Assembly: GCA_002412715.1 (NCBI GenBank)
Contig: DHVP01000004.1
Coordinates: forward strand, 162,361-226,360
Direction of reading: 5' to 3'
Length of the DNA stretch: 64,000 nucleotides
DNA from: Deltaproteobacteria bacterium UBA5205
Lineage (GTDB): Bacteria; Desulfobacterota; Syntrophorhabdia; Syntrophorhabdales; Syntrophorhabdaceae
Positions 57,439 through 64,000 of this stretch are shown here, in pieces (positions within the stretch are counted from its first letter, which is position 1; each line of letters opens with the position of its first letter). Under the pieces are notes generated by a model. The model was not told the DNA's origin. It did not search any database and saw nothing but the letters and a program-made list of their open reading frames with translations. The position numbers were made by a program, and so were the translations under genes.

Positions 57439-58158
57439 ATGGACGTTTATGAAATGCTCAGGGACGAACTGAGGAGGCTTGCGGGGGATTCGATGGACGA
57501 GCGCGTTTCTGTCGTTTCGGCGCGCGTCCTTTCGGCTAAAGAAGCGATAGGCGAGACGGGCCGTGACGATTATCCCCTTCTCAAGGGGAAAGAGGCCATG
57601 GTCGAGGCGGTCTTCAGGGGAGTAAAAGGCCACGCTTTTACTGACATGCCCGGTGGGTTCGACGGGACTATCCGCGATGTCATCGAGCTGTCGCTGGAGA
57701 ATAACTTTGAACGGGCCGTCTTTATCGCGACCATCAATGCCGTCATGCGCGAGGCCGGTCTTATTACGGGAACCGTGCATTGCAGGGACGACGAACCGGC
57801 GCGCTGTGCCAGGGAACTCGTCGCCTATGTGAGGGAAAAATTCGGTAATCCCCGCATCGCCTTTGTCGGTTTTCAGCCGGCCATGATCGAGCGACTCTCG
57901 GAAGTCTTCCAAATGCGGGTTCTTGACCTGGACGAGGATAATATCGGCAAGAGAAAGTTCGGAGTCGTCATCGAAGGGCCCGATTCGACGCAGGATGTCC
58001 TCGACTGGGGCGACATTATCCTTGCCACGGGTTCCACCTGCGTGAACGGGAGCATTACCCGGTTCGTCGGTAAAAAACCGGTGGTATTCTTCGGTGTCTC
58101 AGCAGCCGGGATCACGAAGGTCTGCGGCTTCGACCGGTATTGCCGATATCCTCACTAA
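57439..58158 (+). CDS. DUF364 putative heavy-metal chelation protein
   Basis: The 239-residue protein belongs to the DUF364/DUF4213 group, which is annotated from structure as a putative metal-chelation fold. Typical parts are KGKEAMVEAVFRGVKGHAFT near the N-terminus and, in the Rossmann-like second half, IAFVGFQPAMIERLSEVFQM and ILATGSTCVNGSITRFV. It lacks a signal peptide and is cytoplasmic. It is the first gene of an operon with a molybdate/tungstate-type transporter, so a role in handling that metal is plausible. The function has not been shown. Confidence 0.85.
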   Translation: MDVYEMLRDELRRLAGDSMDERVSVVSARVLSAKEAIGETGRDDYPLLKGKEAMVEAVFRGVKGHAFTDMPGGFDGTIRDVIELSLENNFERAVFIATINAVMREAGLITGTVHCRDDEPARCARELVAYVREKFGNPRIAFVGFQPAMIERLSEVFQMRVLDLDEDNIGKRKFGVVIEGPDSTQDVLDWGDIILATGSTCVNGSITRFVGKKPVVFFGVSAAGITKVCGFDRYCRYPH

Positions 58159-58173
58159 ATTCGGGAGGTCACT

Positions 58174-59034
58174 ATGCGCAGGACAGTTGTCACCTTTTTG
58201 GTTCTCACCAGCCTCTTCATGTTCACAGCCGGTCTTGAGGCGGATGCCGCGGACCCTCTCATGGTCTTCTGCGGGGCAGCCTTCAAAAAACCCATTGAAG
58301 ATATCACAAATATCTATCAGCAGAAGACGGGCACTGCCATAAACGTCGTCTACGCGGGGGTGGGCACGCTCTTGGCCCAGATCACCCTGTCACGGCAGGG
58401 TGATGTTTTCGTTGTGCCCTCGCCGGATATCATGGACCGCGCGAAGAGGAGGAATTCTGTTGAGGGTACCTCCATCAGGAACATTGCCTACGTTGCCCCC
58501 TGCATAAATACACAAAAAGGCAACCCCATGAATATCCGGGGACTTAAGGACCTCACACGGCCGGGCCTGCGGATAGCGATCGGAAACCCCCAGATCGTGT
58601 ATGTCGGCGCGCTCGCGGTGGAAATGGTGGAGAAGAATCTTTCTCCCGATGAGAAAATGGCCTTCAGGAGGAATGTCGTGACCTACGCAGAGGATTTTAA
58701 CAAGCTGAGCACCATGCTCGTTCTCAAACAGGTGGACGCCGTAATCGGCATGCACTTCATGGAAGGCTGGTATCCGGACAAGGTTGCAACGGTCAAGTTC
58801 AAACCGGCCGAGGTCTTAAGGATCGGCTCAGCGCAGGCCGCCGTGATAACGTTCAGCACGAAAAAAACCGAAGCGGGAAGGTTCATCGACTTTCTCGCCT
58901 CCACGGACGCGCAGGCCATATTCCGCAAGTATAACTATTTTGCCGGCACCGATGAGGCCTTCTCGTGGGTGGGGGGGACGAAGCCCATTGGAGGCGAGTT
59001 TGCCGTTGAAAAAGACTGGTGGCTGAAAAAATGA
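58174..59034 (+). CDS. Molybdate/tungstate-type ABC binding protein (ModA/WtpA-like)
   Basis: The 286-residue periplasmic protein has a signal peptide (VVTFLVLTSLFMFTAGLEAD) and a mature domain starting ADPLMVFCGAAFKKPIEDIT, the ModA-like two-lobed fold. GVGTLLAQITLSRQGDVFVV follows. Without structural comparison molybdate and tungstate cannot be separated, and other oxyanions remain possible. It overlaps the permease gene by ATGA, and all three transport genes are in one operon. Confidence 0.85.
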   Translation: MRRTVVTFLVLTSLFMFTAGLEADAADPLMVFCGAAFKKPIEDITNIYQQKTGTAINVVYAGVGTLLAQITLSRQGDVFVVPSPDIMDRAKRRNSVEGTSIRNIAYVAPCINTQKGNPMNIRGLKDLTRPGLRIAIGNPQIVYVGALAVEMVEKNLSPDEKMAFRRNVVTYAEDFNKLSTMLVLKQVDAVIGMHFMEGWYPDKVATVKFKPAEVLRIGSAQAAVITFSTKKTEAGRFIDFLASTDAQAIFRKYNYFAGTDEAFSWVGGTKPIGGEFAVEKDWWLKK

Positions 59035-59807
59035 ATTTCAAGAAACTCTCCATCTCGGTGAGCTTTGCCGTATTTGCCCTGTATGGGGCGCTTATTCTCT
59101 CCCTTTTCTATTACTACGACGGGGCCGTTTTTCTCGAGACCCTGAGGTCGTCGCGGACCCTTTTTTCCATCCGCCTGAGCCTTTTCACCGCAACGGTTTC
59201 CACGATCATCGCCGTTATCGTAGCCATTCCATCGGCATACGCGCTGTCCAGGTTCCGGTTTTTCGGCAGGCAGCTTATCGATACGATGCTCGAGCTTCCC
59301 ATGATAGTCTCTCCCGTTGCACTCGGCGCCGTCGTCCTCGTTTTCTTCAACACACCTACGGGTACCTTCATCCAGGACCATGGGATCAGGTTCATATTCA
59401 CCGTTTACGGTATTTTTCTCGCCCAGTTCATCACCACCGTGGGGATTGCCATCCGCCTTATCAAGGCCGCCATGGACGAGATCCCGGTGAGGTACGAGGA
59501 GGTGGCGAGGACCCTCGGGGCTTCTCCCGCCAGGGCCTTCATGACGGTGACCCTCCCGTTGTGTAAAAGGGGGATCATCGCGTCTTCCATCCTGACGTGG
59601 GCGAAGGCCCTGGGTGAATTCGGCGCCACCATTACCATTGCGGGTTCGATGGCCATGAAGACTGAAACGATACCCGTCGCGATCTTTATGCGCCTTGCCA
59701 GTGCCGACATAGAGGGGACTGTGGTGCTTGTCCTCATGCTCATCGGGATAGGTCTGGGGATCCTCTACGGAGTGAGACTGTTGACGGGCAGGGCCGTGCC
59801 GGTTTAG
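59031..59807 (+). CDS. Molybdate/tungstate-type ABC permease (ModB/WtpB-like)
   Basis: The 258-residue protein has about six hydrophobic segments. The permease-to-ATPase contact loop is EEVARTLGASPARAFMTVTL, the EAA motif, followed by WAKALGEFGATITIAGSM, a block typical of the molybdate and sulfate group. The ATG overlaps the binding-protein stop; a GTG four codons earlier is less likely. The ATPase gene follows after 23 nt. Confidence 0.88.
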   Translation: MNFKKLSISVSFAVFALYGALILSLFYYYDGAVFLETLRSSRTLFSIRLSLFTATVSTIIAVIVAIPSAYALSRFRFFGRQLIDTMLELPMIVSPVALGAVVLVFFNTPTGTFIQDHGIRFIFTVYGIFLAQFITTVGIAIRLIKAAMDEIPVRYEEVARTLGASPARAFMTVTLPLCKRGIIASSILTWAKALGEFGATITIAGSMAMKTETIPVAIFMRLASADIEGTVVLVLMLIGIGLGILYGVRLLTGRAVPV

Positions 59808-59830
59808 ATTGTTGTTTCAGGACGTTCATT

Positions 59831-60880
59831 GTGCCAAAGATCGAAGTGAAGAATATAACCGGGAAGGTTTTGAAGGACCTGTCCCTGAGTGTCGGGGACA
59901 GGGAGATCCTGGCCCTTGTCGGGCCGAACGGTGCCGGGAAAACGACGCTCCTCAACGTGATAGCCGGCCTGACCGATTACTCCGGAGAGGTTCTTTTTGA
60001 TGGCGTGAATATGGACCACGTTCCGCCGCACAGGCGGGGGGTAGGCTATCTTTTTCAAGACCTGGCTCTTTTTCCCCACATGAACGTTGCCGCCAACATC
60101 GCATACGGGCTGAAGATCCGAAAGTATGCTCCGGCAGTCATCAGCGAGAGGGTGGACGAACTCATGGATGCGCTGCATATCGCGAAATTGAGGGACCGTT
60201 TCCCCTACAACCTGAGCGGCGGCGAGAAACAGCGCGTGGCCATCGCCCGTGCCATAGCGCCATTCCAGAAAATACTGCTTCTCGATGAACCGACGGCGAA
60301 CCTCGACGCCCAGACTGCGAAATATTTTCGGTCGGAGCTTTCAGTGTTTCTCAGGCGCCTGGAGATAACGACGGTGTTTGTTATCCACGACCTTCTCGGC
60401 GCCGAAGAGATGGCCGACAGAATTGCCATCATGCACCAGGGGAGCATCGAGCAGGTTGCCGCACCCGGCGATATTCTCTTTCGTCCGCGGACCCGTGTTG
60501 TCTCTGAATTTATCGGTATGCCCAATATTCTCAACTGTGATGAATGCACCGTTCTTTCCACGGGACTTGTGGAGGTACGTTCGGGGAGCATGCGTCTCGT
60601 TCTTCCTTACGAAGGTACGGCCATGAGCAAACTTGCCATCTCCCCCCACGATATCTACATCTCCGACAGCAAGCCTCCCGGCCCGGCGCTCAACCGTTAC
60701 ACCGGGACCATCACGGAAATAATCCCGTTGAGAACCGTCGTGCGGGTCAAGGTACTGGTGGACGGCAATGAACTCCTGGCCGAATTGTCGCGGGAGACAT
60801 TCGACGAGATGAAACTGACTGCAGGCAGCAATGTCCATCTTATCGTGAAACTGCGCCGGCTGAGGTATTTTGAAGTGTAG
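59831..60880 (+). CDS. Molybdate/tungstate-type ABC ATPase (ModC/WtpC-like)
   Basis: The 349-residue ATPase shows Walker A GPNGAGKTTLLN, signature LSGGEKQRVAIARA, Walker B ILLLDEPTANLD and the switch His in VIHD. After about residue 230 comes a C-terminal regulatory region with a TOBE-like part (GTITEIIPLRTVVRVKVLVD), seen in ModC and related proteins. The start is a GTG with only a weak AGGA upstream. The stop is directly followed by a G-rich repeat array. Confidence 0.88.
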   Translation: MPKIEVKNITGKVLKDLSLSVGDREILALVGPNGAGKTTLLNVIAGLTDYSGEVLFDGVNMDHVPPHRRGVGYLFQDLALFPHMNVAANIAYGLKIRKYAPAVISERVDELMDALHIAKLRDRFPYNLSGGEKQRVAIARAIAPFQKILLLDEPTANLDAQTAKYFRSELSVFLRRLEITTVFVIHDLLGAEEMADRIAIMHQGSIEQVAAPGDILFRPRTRVVSEFIGMPNILNCDECTVLSTGLVEVRSGSMRLVLPYEGTAMSKLAISPHDIYISDSKPPGPALNRYTGTITEIIPLRTVVRVKVLVDGNELLAELSRETFDEMKLTAGSNVHLIVKLRRLRYFEV

Positions 60881-60918
60881 ATGAGGGGTAATGGGTGATG
60901 GGTGATAGGTAATGGGGG
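60881..60918. repeat. GGGTAATGGGTGAT array after modC
   Basis: The array begins on the first base after the modC-type stop and reads ATGAGGGGTAATGGGTGATG followed by GGTGATAGGTAATGGGGG. It is the fourth case of this family. No hairpin or T-run follows closely, and the rest of the 156-nt gap up to 61036 shows nothing recognisable. Confidence 0.65.
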
Positions 60919-61036
60919 AAAAATTAGAGGCAAAAATCCACGTTCCCCTGGTGTCGTTGCGGCACATGCGGGATAGATCTTGTGTGAGGCGCAATATCTT
61001 ATTTTTTCTCTCGCCCCCTGCCTCGCGTCTGTCTAT

Positions 61037-61642
61037 TTAGGTTCTTCCCCATTCTCTTCCATTTGCCAGTACGTGGATGCCGGTGTTGTCGAGGCTCAAG
61101 GAGATGTCACGGGCTTTTTGTTGTTGAAACAGATCGGCGTATTTGGCCACGACATTTTCGGCATTCGTGCTTGCCAGGTATTCCTTCTGGAACTCCGCGG
61201 ATCGGGCCATGGCGACGGTATGACTGCTTACGGCCGCCAGAGTCCTGATTTCGTTCTTAACCTTCTCGTCACTGTCTATCAAGGCTTCAATTTTTTCCTT
61301 GTCCGGCCTGTCCCCTTTGACGGTGATCTCCATGGTCCTGTCATCTACATCGATCTCAACAGGCGGCTCATTTCCGATCCCCGCCCCGGCGAGGAGCGCT
61401 TTGAGATCTTGCGAGAGCGTTGCCGACAATGCCTGCACCGTGGCAGCGGTGGGAAGCGGGAGGTCGTTCATCGAGAGCAAACGGCTTTTAGCGGAAATTG
61501 AGATAGTATCCGGCCCGGCCTTGCCTGACGATGCGACACTGCAGCCGGCCGCATCATCGCCCGTCTTGTCCGACGTGAGGATTCTGCCGGCGACGGAAGA
61601 AATAAACCTGGCGGCGTAACCCTGAGCAATTGACTCAATCAT
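61037..61642 (-). CDS. Uncharacterised protein with a sigma-54-like promoter
   Basis: The 201-residue protein has no membrane segment or signal peptide and no recognised domain. A segment DTISISAKSRLLS (from about residue 45) recalls the short DxVxLS pattern seen in FlgM and other flagella-linked proteins. The rest is a mixed alpha-beta stretch (PPVEIDVDDRTMEITVKGDR followed by helical PDKEKIEALIDSDEKVKNEI). A good ribosome site (AAAGGGAGAG) and a sigma-54-like site precede it. It lies between the mod operon and the EF-hand gene. A motility link is inference. Confidence 0.7.
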   Translation of the reverse strand: MIESIAQGYAARFISSVAGRILTSDKTGDDAAGCSVASSGKAGPDTISISAKSRLLSMNDLPLPTAATVQALSATLSQDLKALLAGAGIGNEPPVEIDVDDRTMEITVKGDRPDKEKIEALIDSDEKVKNEIRTLAAVSSHTVAMARSAEFQKEYLASTNAENVVAKYADLFQQQKARDISLSLDNTGIHVLANGREWGRT

Positions 61643-61677
61643 GTCTCTCTCCCTTTCATGGTCAGATGGGATTGAAG

Positions 61678-61694
61678 AAGCAAATTTGATGCCG
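61678..61694 (-). promoter_or_regulatory. Sigma-54-like promoter site
   Basis: On the minus strand CGGCAT, five bases (CAAAT), then TTGCTT keeps the essential GG at -24 and GC at -12 with exact spacing. Two of six bases differ from TGGCAC in the -24 box. The leader to the gene at 61642 would be about 27 nt. Confidence 0.45.
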
Positions 61695-61720
61695 TAAAGA
61701 GTAAAGAAGCCCCTGCTCGT

Positions 61721-61757
61721 AATTCAGGCGCAGGCCGGAATCCAGGAAAACCTCTCA
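61721..61757. repeat. REP-like palindrome (copy 3)
   Basis: ATTCAGGC (61722-61729), GCAG, GCCGGAAT (61734-61741) is the same palindrome as at 3395-3414 with one mismatch in the left arm. The flank TCCAGGAAAACC is identical to that of copy 1 over 12 bases, which shows common descent and not chance. Confidence 0.6.
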
Positions 61758-62000
61758 TAGAACAGGAAGTATACGTATATAGAGCAACATACAGTGGTGG
61801 CGGAATGACGGGGAAGGTGCGGGAATGACACAGGAGTGTACTCGAGAATTACAGGATATGGGCCGGCTGTCCAGGAAGCGGTTGAGTTTTACGACTCCGC
61901 ACTCCTCGCCGTTTCTATGCAAAGCCGGAAAAAAATTCCGCAATCGGAAGTTATTGCCGGGTGCGCACAGAAAAATGAGTTTGCAGTGCGTCGAAAATAT

Positions 62001-62039
62001 AAAAAAGAAGGGTTCCTCATACCTCGGGGGACCCTTCTT
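62001..62039 (-). terminator. Rho-independent terminator of the EF-hand gene
   Basis: On the minus strand AAGAAGGGT (62039-62031) pairs with ACCCTTCTT (62013-62005) over 9 bp and the stem runs into TTTTTT (62006-62001). It lies 33 nt after the EF-hand stop. Orientation and T-run fit leftward transcription only. Confidence 0.75.
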
Positions 62040-62071
62040 CCAAAAGCGGCCAGCGCAGAAATGTTCACTCC

Positions 62072-62851
62072 TCAGGCATAGAGCGAGGAACCCATATGCT
62101 GCGAGGCCTGTATATAACCGCTGCCACCATTGGAACCGCTGCTTGCCTGATATGCATTCAATGCCGAACTGAGCATCTGCATCACCCCGTTCATGGTATC
62201 CACGGACTCCTGGGAGGACGAGGAAGCTATGAAGTTGTCGATCTCGCTCATTGCCATATCGAATTCCGTTTCACTTATCGTACCGTCTCCATCAGTATCG
62301 AGGAGGCTGAAGATAGATTCCGTCCCGGATTCATCCTGCGCCGGGGGAGGCGGAGGAGGGGGAGGTCCCTGGACTTGCTGATTGGCCCGCGCACCCTCGC
62401 TGAATTCAGCTTCGCTGACCGAGCCATCGCCATTGGTGTCAAGTTCGGCAAGAAGCTCTTCGGCACGGGGGCCGCCCTTGGGCCCCATGGCCGCCATCTG
62501 CTCCAGTTCGTCGGCATCGATGGTACCGTCTTCGTTTTCGTCTATCTGACCGAACATCTCCTTGATGAAATCTGCGGTCGACATCGCCCCCGCGCCTCCC
62601 ATCGGGCCTGAAGCTCCGGGGCCCGCTGCGCTAGATTCGCTTTCGCTTATGGATCCGTCGCCGTCAGCATCGAATTGCGCAAGAATATTTTCTATGCCGG
62701 GTCCTCCCTGCGGGCCGTTCGCCACCATCTGTGCCAGTTCGTCCGCGTCGTGCTTCCCGTCGCCGTTGGTGTCGATCTTGTTGAACATTTGCTGGCGCAT
62801 TTGAACCATCGACGTGAGGCTGCTATTCATGCTGCTGATTGAACTGATCAT
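62072..62851 (-). CDS. Five-EF-hand calcium-binding protein
   Basis: The 259-residue protein contains five EF-hand loops: DTNGDGKHDADE, DADGDGSISESE, DENEDGTIDADE, DTNGDGSVSEAE and DTDGDGTISETE. All have acidic residues at positions 1, 3, 5 and 12 except small changes at 3 and 5, so calcium binding is expected. A proline run (PPPPPPPP) lies between hands four and five. No signal peptide is present; the N-terminus is Ser/Met-rich and the C-terminus Ser/Gly-rich (SSGSNGGSG), features shared by some type III or type I substrates. A strong ribosome site (AAAAGGAGG) precedes the ATG. It is divergent from a CpxR-like regulator gene. Confidence 0.9.
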   Translation of the reverse strand: MISSISSMNSSLTSMVQMRQQMFNKIDTNGDGKHDADELAQMVANGPQGGPGIENILAQFDADGDGSISESESSAAGPGASGPMGGAGAMSTADFIKEMFGQIDENEDGTIDADELEQMAAMGPKGGPRAEELLAELDTNGDGSVSEAEFSEGARANQQVQGPPPPPPPPAQDESGTESIFSLLDTDGDGTISETEFDMAMSEIDNFIASSSSQESVDTMNGVMQMLSSALNAYQASSGSNGGSGYIQASQHMGSSLYA

Positions 62852-62950
62852 CTTTACCTCCTTTTCTCATTTTTAGGCTGGCCGCCTTTTCATCTATTGC
62901 AAGCAATGTACTATTTGTCGCCTGATAAGGTTACGAGACATTTCTTTCGT

Positions 62951-62965
62951 GTAAAGAATTGTGAA
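62951..62965. promoter_or_regulatory. CpxR-box-like site
   Basis: GTAAA-GAATT-GTGAA matches the CpxR consensus GTAAA-N5-GTAAA at 9 of 10 positions. It lies 100 nt before the EF-hand start and 102 nt before the regulator start, in the shared control region. The remaining 216-nt gap shows no other clear element apart from the two ribosome sites. Confidence 0.45.
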
Positions 62966-63067
62966 GCACCGGAAAAAAGCGCGTAACATGATTTATTCCC
63001 GGGACTGAAGTGATGTAGATTATTACAGTGTACACATCCTGCGTTTCAAAGTAAGAAGGTGTCGGAG

Positions 63068-63802
63068 ATGGAGCGAATACTTGCGATAGACGATGATGTC
63101 GCGCTGTGTGAACTGCTTACGGAGTATCTCTCCTCGGAAGGGTTCCATGTGGAGAGCGCCCATGATGGTAAAGAGGGATTGGAGACCGCTTATGGTGGTG
63201 AGTATGACCTCATTGTGCTTGATGTGATGCTTCCGAAGATAAATGGCTTCGAGGTTTTGCGCCATCTCAGGAGCAGGTCCAATACGCCGGTGATCGTGCT
63301 TACGGCGCGTGGAGAGACCGTGGACCGGATAGTGGGTCTCGAGATCGGCGCCGACGATTACCTGGCAAAGCCCTTCAATCCGCGCGAACTCGTGGCACGC
63401 ATCCGCGCCATCCTAAGGCGCATACGCCAGGAAAGGGAAGAGGGGCAAACGCAGCCGGTACCCGAAATACTGAGAGTGGGGGATGTTGAGATGCACATCT
63501 CCACTCGCCTGATACTCCTTTCCGGTAAACCCGTCAACCTGACCGGCATGGAATTCAGTCTGCTGGAGATCCTCCTGCGCAAAGCCGGGCGTTTTGTCCC
63601 GCGGGAGGAATTGATACGGTCCGTGCTGGGCCGTTCCCCCAATCCCTATGATCGCAGTATCGACGTTCACATCAGCAGGCTCAGAAAGAAGCTCGGCCAT
63701 AAGGTCGACGGAACGGAACGCATAAAAACGATACGCAATATCGGTTATCTTTACGTGCTGACCAACCCCGCTCCGGCCGGTCCTTACGGAATGCAGGGGT
63801 AA
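63068..63802 (+). CDS. cpxR: OmpR-family response regulator, CpxR type
   Basis: The 244-residue regulator has a receiver domain with Asp52 (IVLDVMLPKING) and a C-terminal winged helix (SIDVHISRLRKKLG, then IRNIGYLY). Blocks TARGETVDRIVGLEIGADDY and KPFNPRELVARIRAILRR are close to CpxR of enterobacteria. The ATG at 63068 has AAGAAGG at good distance; a GTG at 63059 is also in frame. It is followed 8 nt later by a CpxA-like kinase gene. CpxR controls the envelope stress response in E. coli; targets here may include the divergent EF-hand gene. Confidence 0.88.
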   Translation: MERILAIDDDVALCELLTEYLSSEGFHVESAHDGKEGLETAYGGEYDLIVLDVMLPKINGFEVLRHLRSRSNTPVIVLTARGETVDRIVGLEIGADDYLAKPFNPRELVARIRAILRRIRQEREEGQTQPVPEILRVGDVEMHISTRLILLSGKPVNLTGMEFSLLEILLRKAGRFVPREELIRSVLGRSPNPYDRSIDVHISRLRKKLGHKVDGTERIKTIRNIGYLYVLTNPAPAGPYGMQG

Positions 63803-63810
63803 AGGTATCG

Positions 63811-64000
63811 ATGCCTGTGCGGGGAATCTTTCTCAAGATATATCTCTGTTTCTGGCTCGCCACGTTGCTTGTTATCGCCGCCCAGGTAGGCGTCGACTGG
63901 CTGAGCAGTACCGGGCCTTTCGGTGGCGGTCCGCCAAGCCGGGAGCACCTGCAGCGGACCCTGGCCCCCATGCTGGTGGTCTATGGCCATTCGGTGATCG
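63811..64000 (+). CDS. cpxA: Sensor histidine kinase, CpxA-like N-terminus (partial)
   Basis: Only the first 63 codons are inside the window and the gene runs off the right edge. They encode a short head, one transmembrane helix (IFLKIYLCFWLATLLVIAAQ) and the start of a periplasmic domain (VDWLSSTGPFGGGPPSREH). The KIYLCFWL segment resembles the start of CpxA. Position directly after the CpxR-like gene supports a sensor kinase. The kinase domain itself is not visible. Confidence 0.75.
   Translation, partial: MPVRGIFLKIYLCFWLATLLVIAAQVGVDWLSSTGPFGGGPPSREHLQRTLAPMLVVYGHSVI

Larger units (their letters stand above)
61643..62071. other. Intergenic region with promoter, palindrome and terminator
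   Basis: This 429-nt gap separates two minus-strand genes. It holds, from left to right, the leader and sigma-54-like site of the left gene, a copy of the ATTCCGGC palindrome, about 240 nt without recognisable features, and the terminator of the EF-hand gene. Short open frames at 61825-62172 have no ribosome site and overlap the terminator, so no gene is called. Confidence 0.6.

Noticed and set aside
61694..61707. GTAAAGAGTAAAG as a second CpxR box
   Set aside because: The two GTAAA units are 2 bases apart instead of 5.
61825..62172. Short plus-strand frames in the gap left of the EF-hand gene
   Set aside because: No ribosome site, no family signal, and they run through the terminator and into the EF-hand gene on the other strand.

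Overview
The window looks like a chromosomal segment of a motile, strictly Gram-negative-type bacterium of the former Deltaproteobacteria (Desulfobacterota, possibly Syntrophorhabdus-like). The reasons are the flagellar gene order, the sigma-54 and sigma-28 style promoters, an RND efflux operon with an outer-membrane factor, and the rimP-nusA-infB-rbfA-truB-rpsO-pnp block. The lineage is an inference from gene order and protein style. No rRNA, tRNA, insertion sequence, prophage or CRISPR array was seen.

Bases 1-24889 are an almost unbroken plus-strand motility cluster. It holds the end of fliF, then fliG-fliH-fliI-fliJ, fliK-flgD-flgE, and, behind a near-perfect sigma-54 promoter, fliL-fliM-fliN-fliO-fliP-fliQ-fliR-flhB-flhA-flhF-flhG-fliA. 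A chemotaxis block follows: HDOD protein, cheB, a HEAT-repeat protein, cheR, cheY and cheA. A sigma-28-like promoter overlaps the stop of fliA, so the sigma factor made by the last flagellar gene could feed the chemotaxis block. A second pair of divergent sigma-28-like promoters (26345-26380) would drive cheW to the right and an EAL-HDOD protein to the left.

Bases 27254-40828 are mostly minus-strand accessory genes. They include a tetR-acrA-acrB-oprM efflux operon with a 28-bp near-perfect palindromic operator over the tetR promoter. Next is a tightly coupled four-gene operon of a CobD-like aminotransferase without its PLP lysine, a 5'-nucleotidase, a small beta-grasp-like protein and MarC. 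A branched-chain amino-acid-type binding protein, a HAD phosphatase, two small cysteine-containing proteins and a UDP-glucuronate decarboxylase complete this part.

Bases 40941-57262 form a long information-processing operon: a terminator-like attenuator, rimP, nusA, infB, ylxP, rbfA, nrnA, truB, rpsO, pnp, an M16 peptidase, dut, a XerC/D-type recombinase, a DHH-CBS-tRNA nucleotidyltransferase fusion, scpA and sppA. Bases 57360-60880 hold a DUF364 protein with a molybdate/tungstate-type ABC transporter. The right end has an uncharacterised protein behind a sigma-54-like site, a five-EF-hand protein, and a CpxR/CpxA-type two-component pair that runs off the window.

The least explained feature is the intergenic DNA. 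Three families of short repeats recur: hairpins built on ATAGGTCCTATA near transcript ends, a palindrome ATTCCGGC/GCCGGAAT, and degenerate GGGTAATAGGTGAT arrays that start within 10 nt of a stop codon at all four sites. Two intergenic regions inside the flagellar cluster share one composite layout: forward array, palindrome, inverted array. Other leads are a CheA with a two-copy MshEN-like insert in place of P2, the lysine-less CobD homologue, and the EF-hand gene divergent from CpxRA with a CpxR-box-like site between them.
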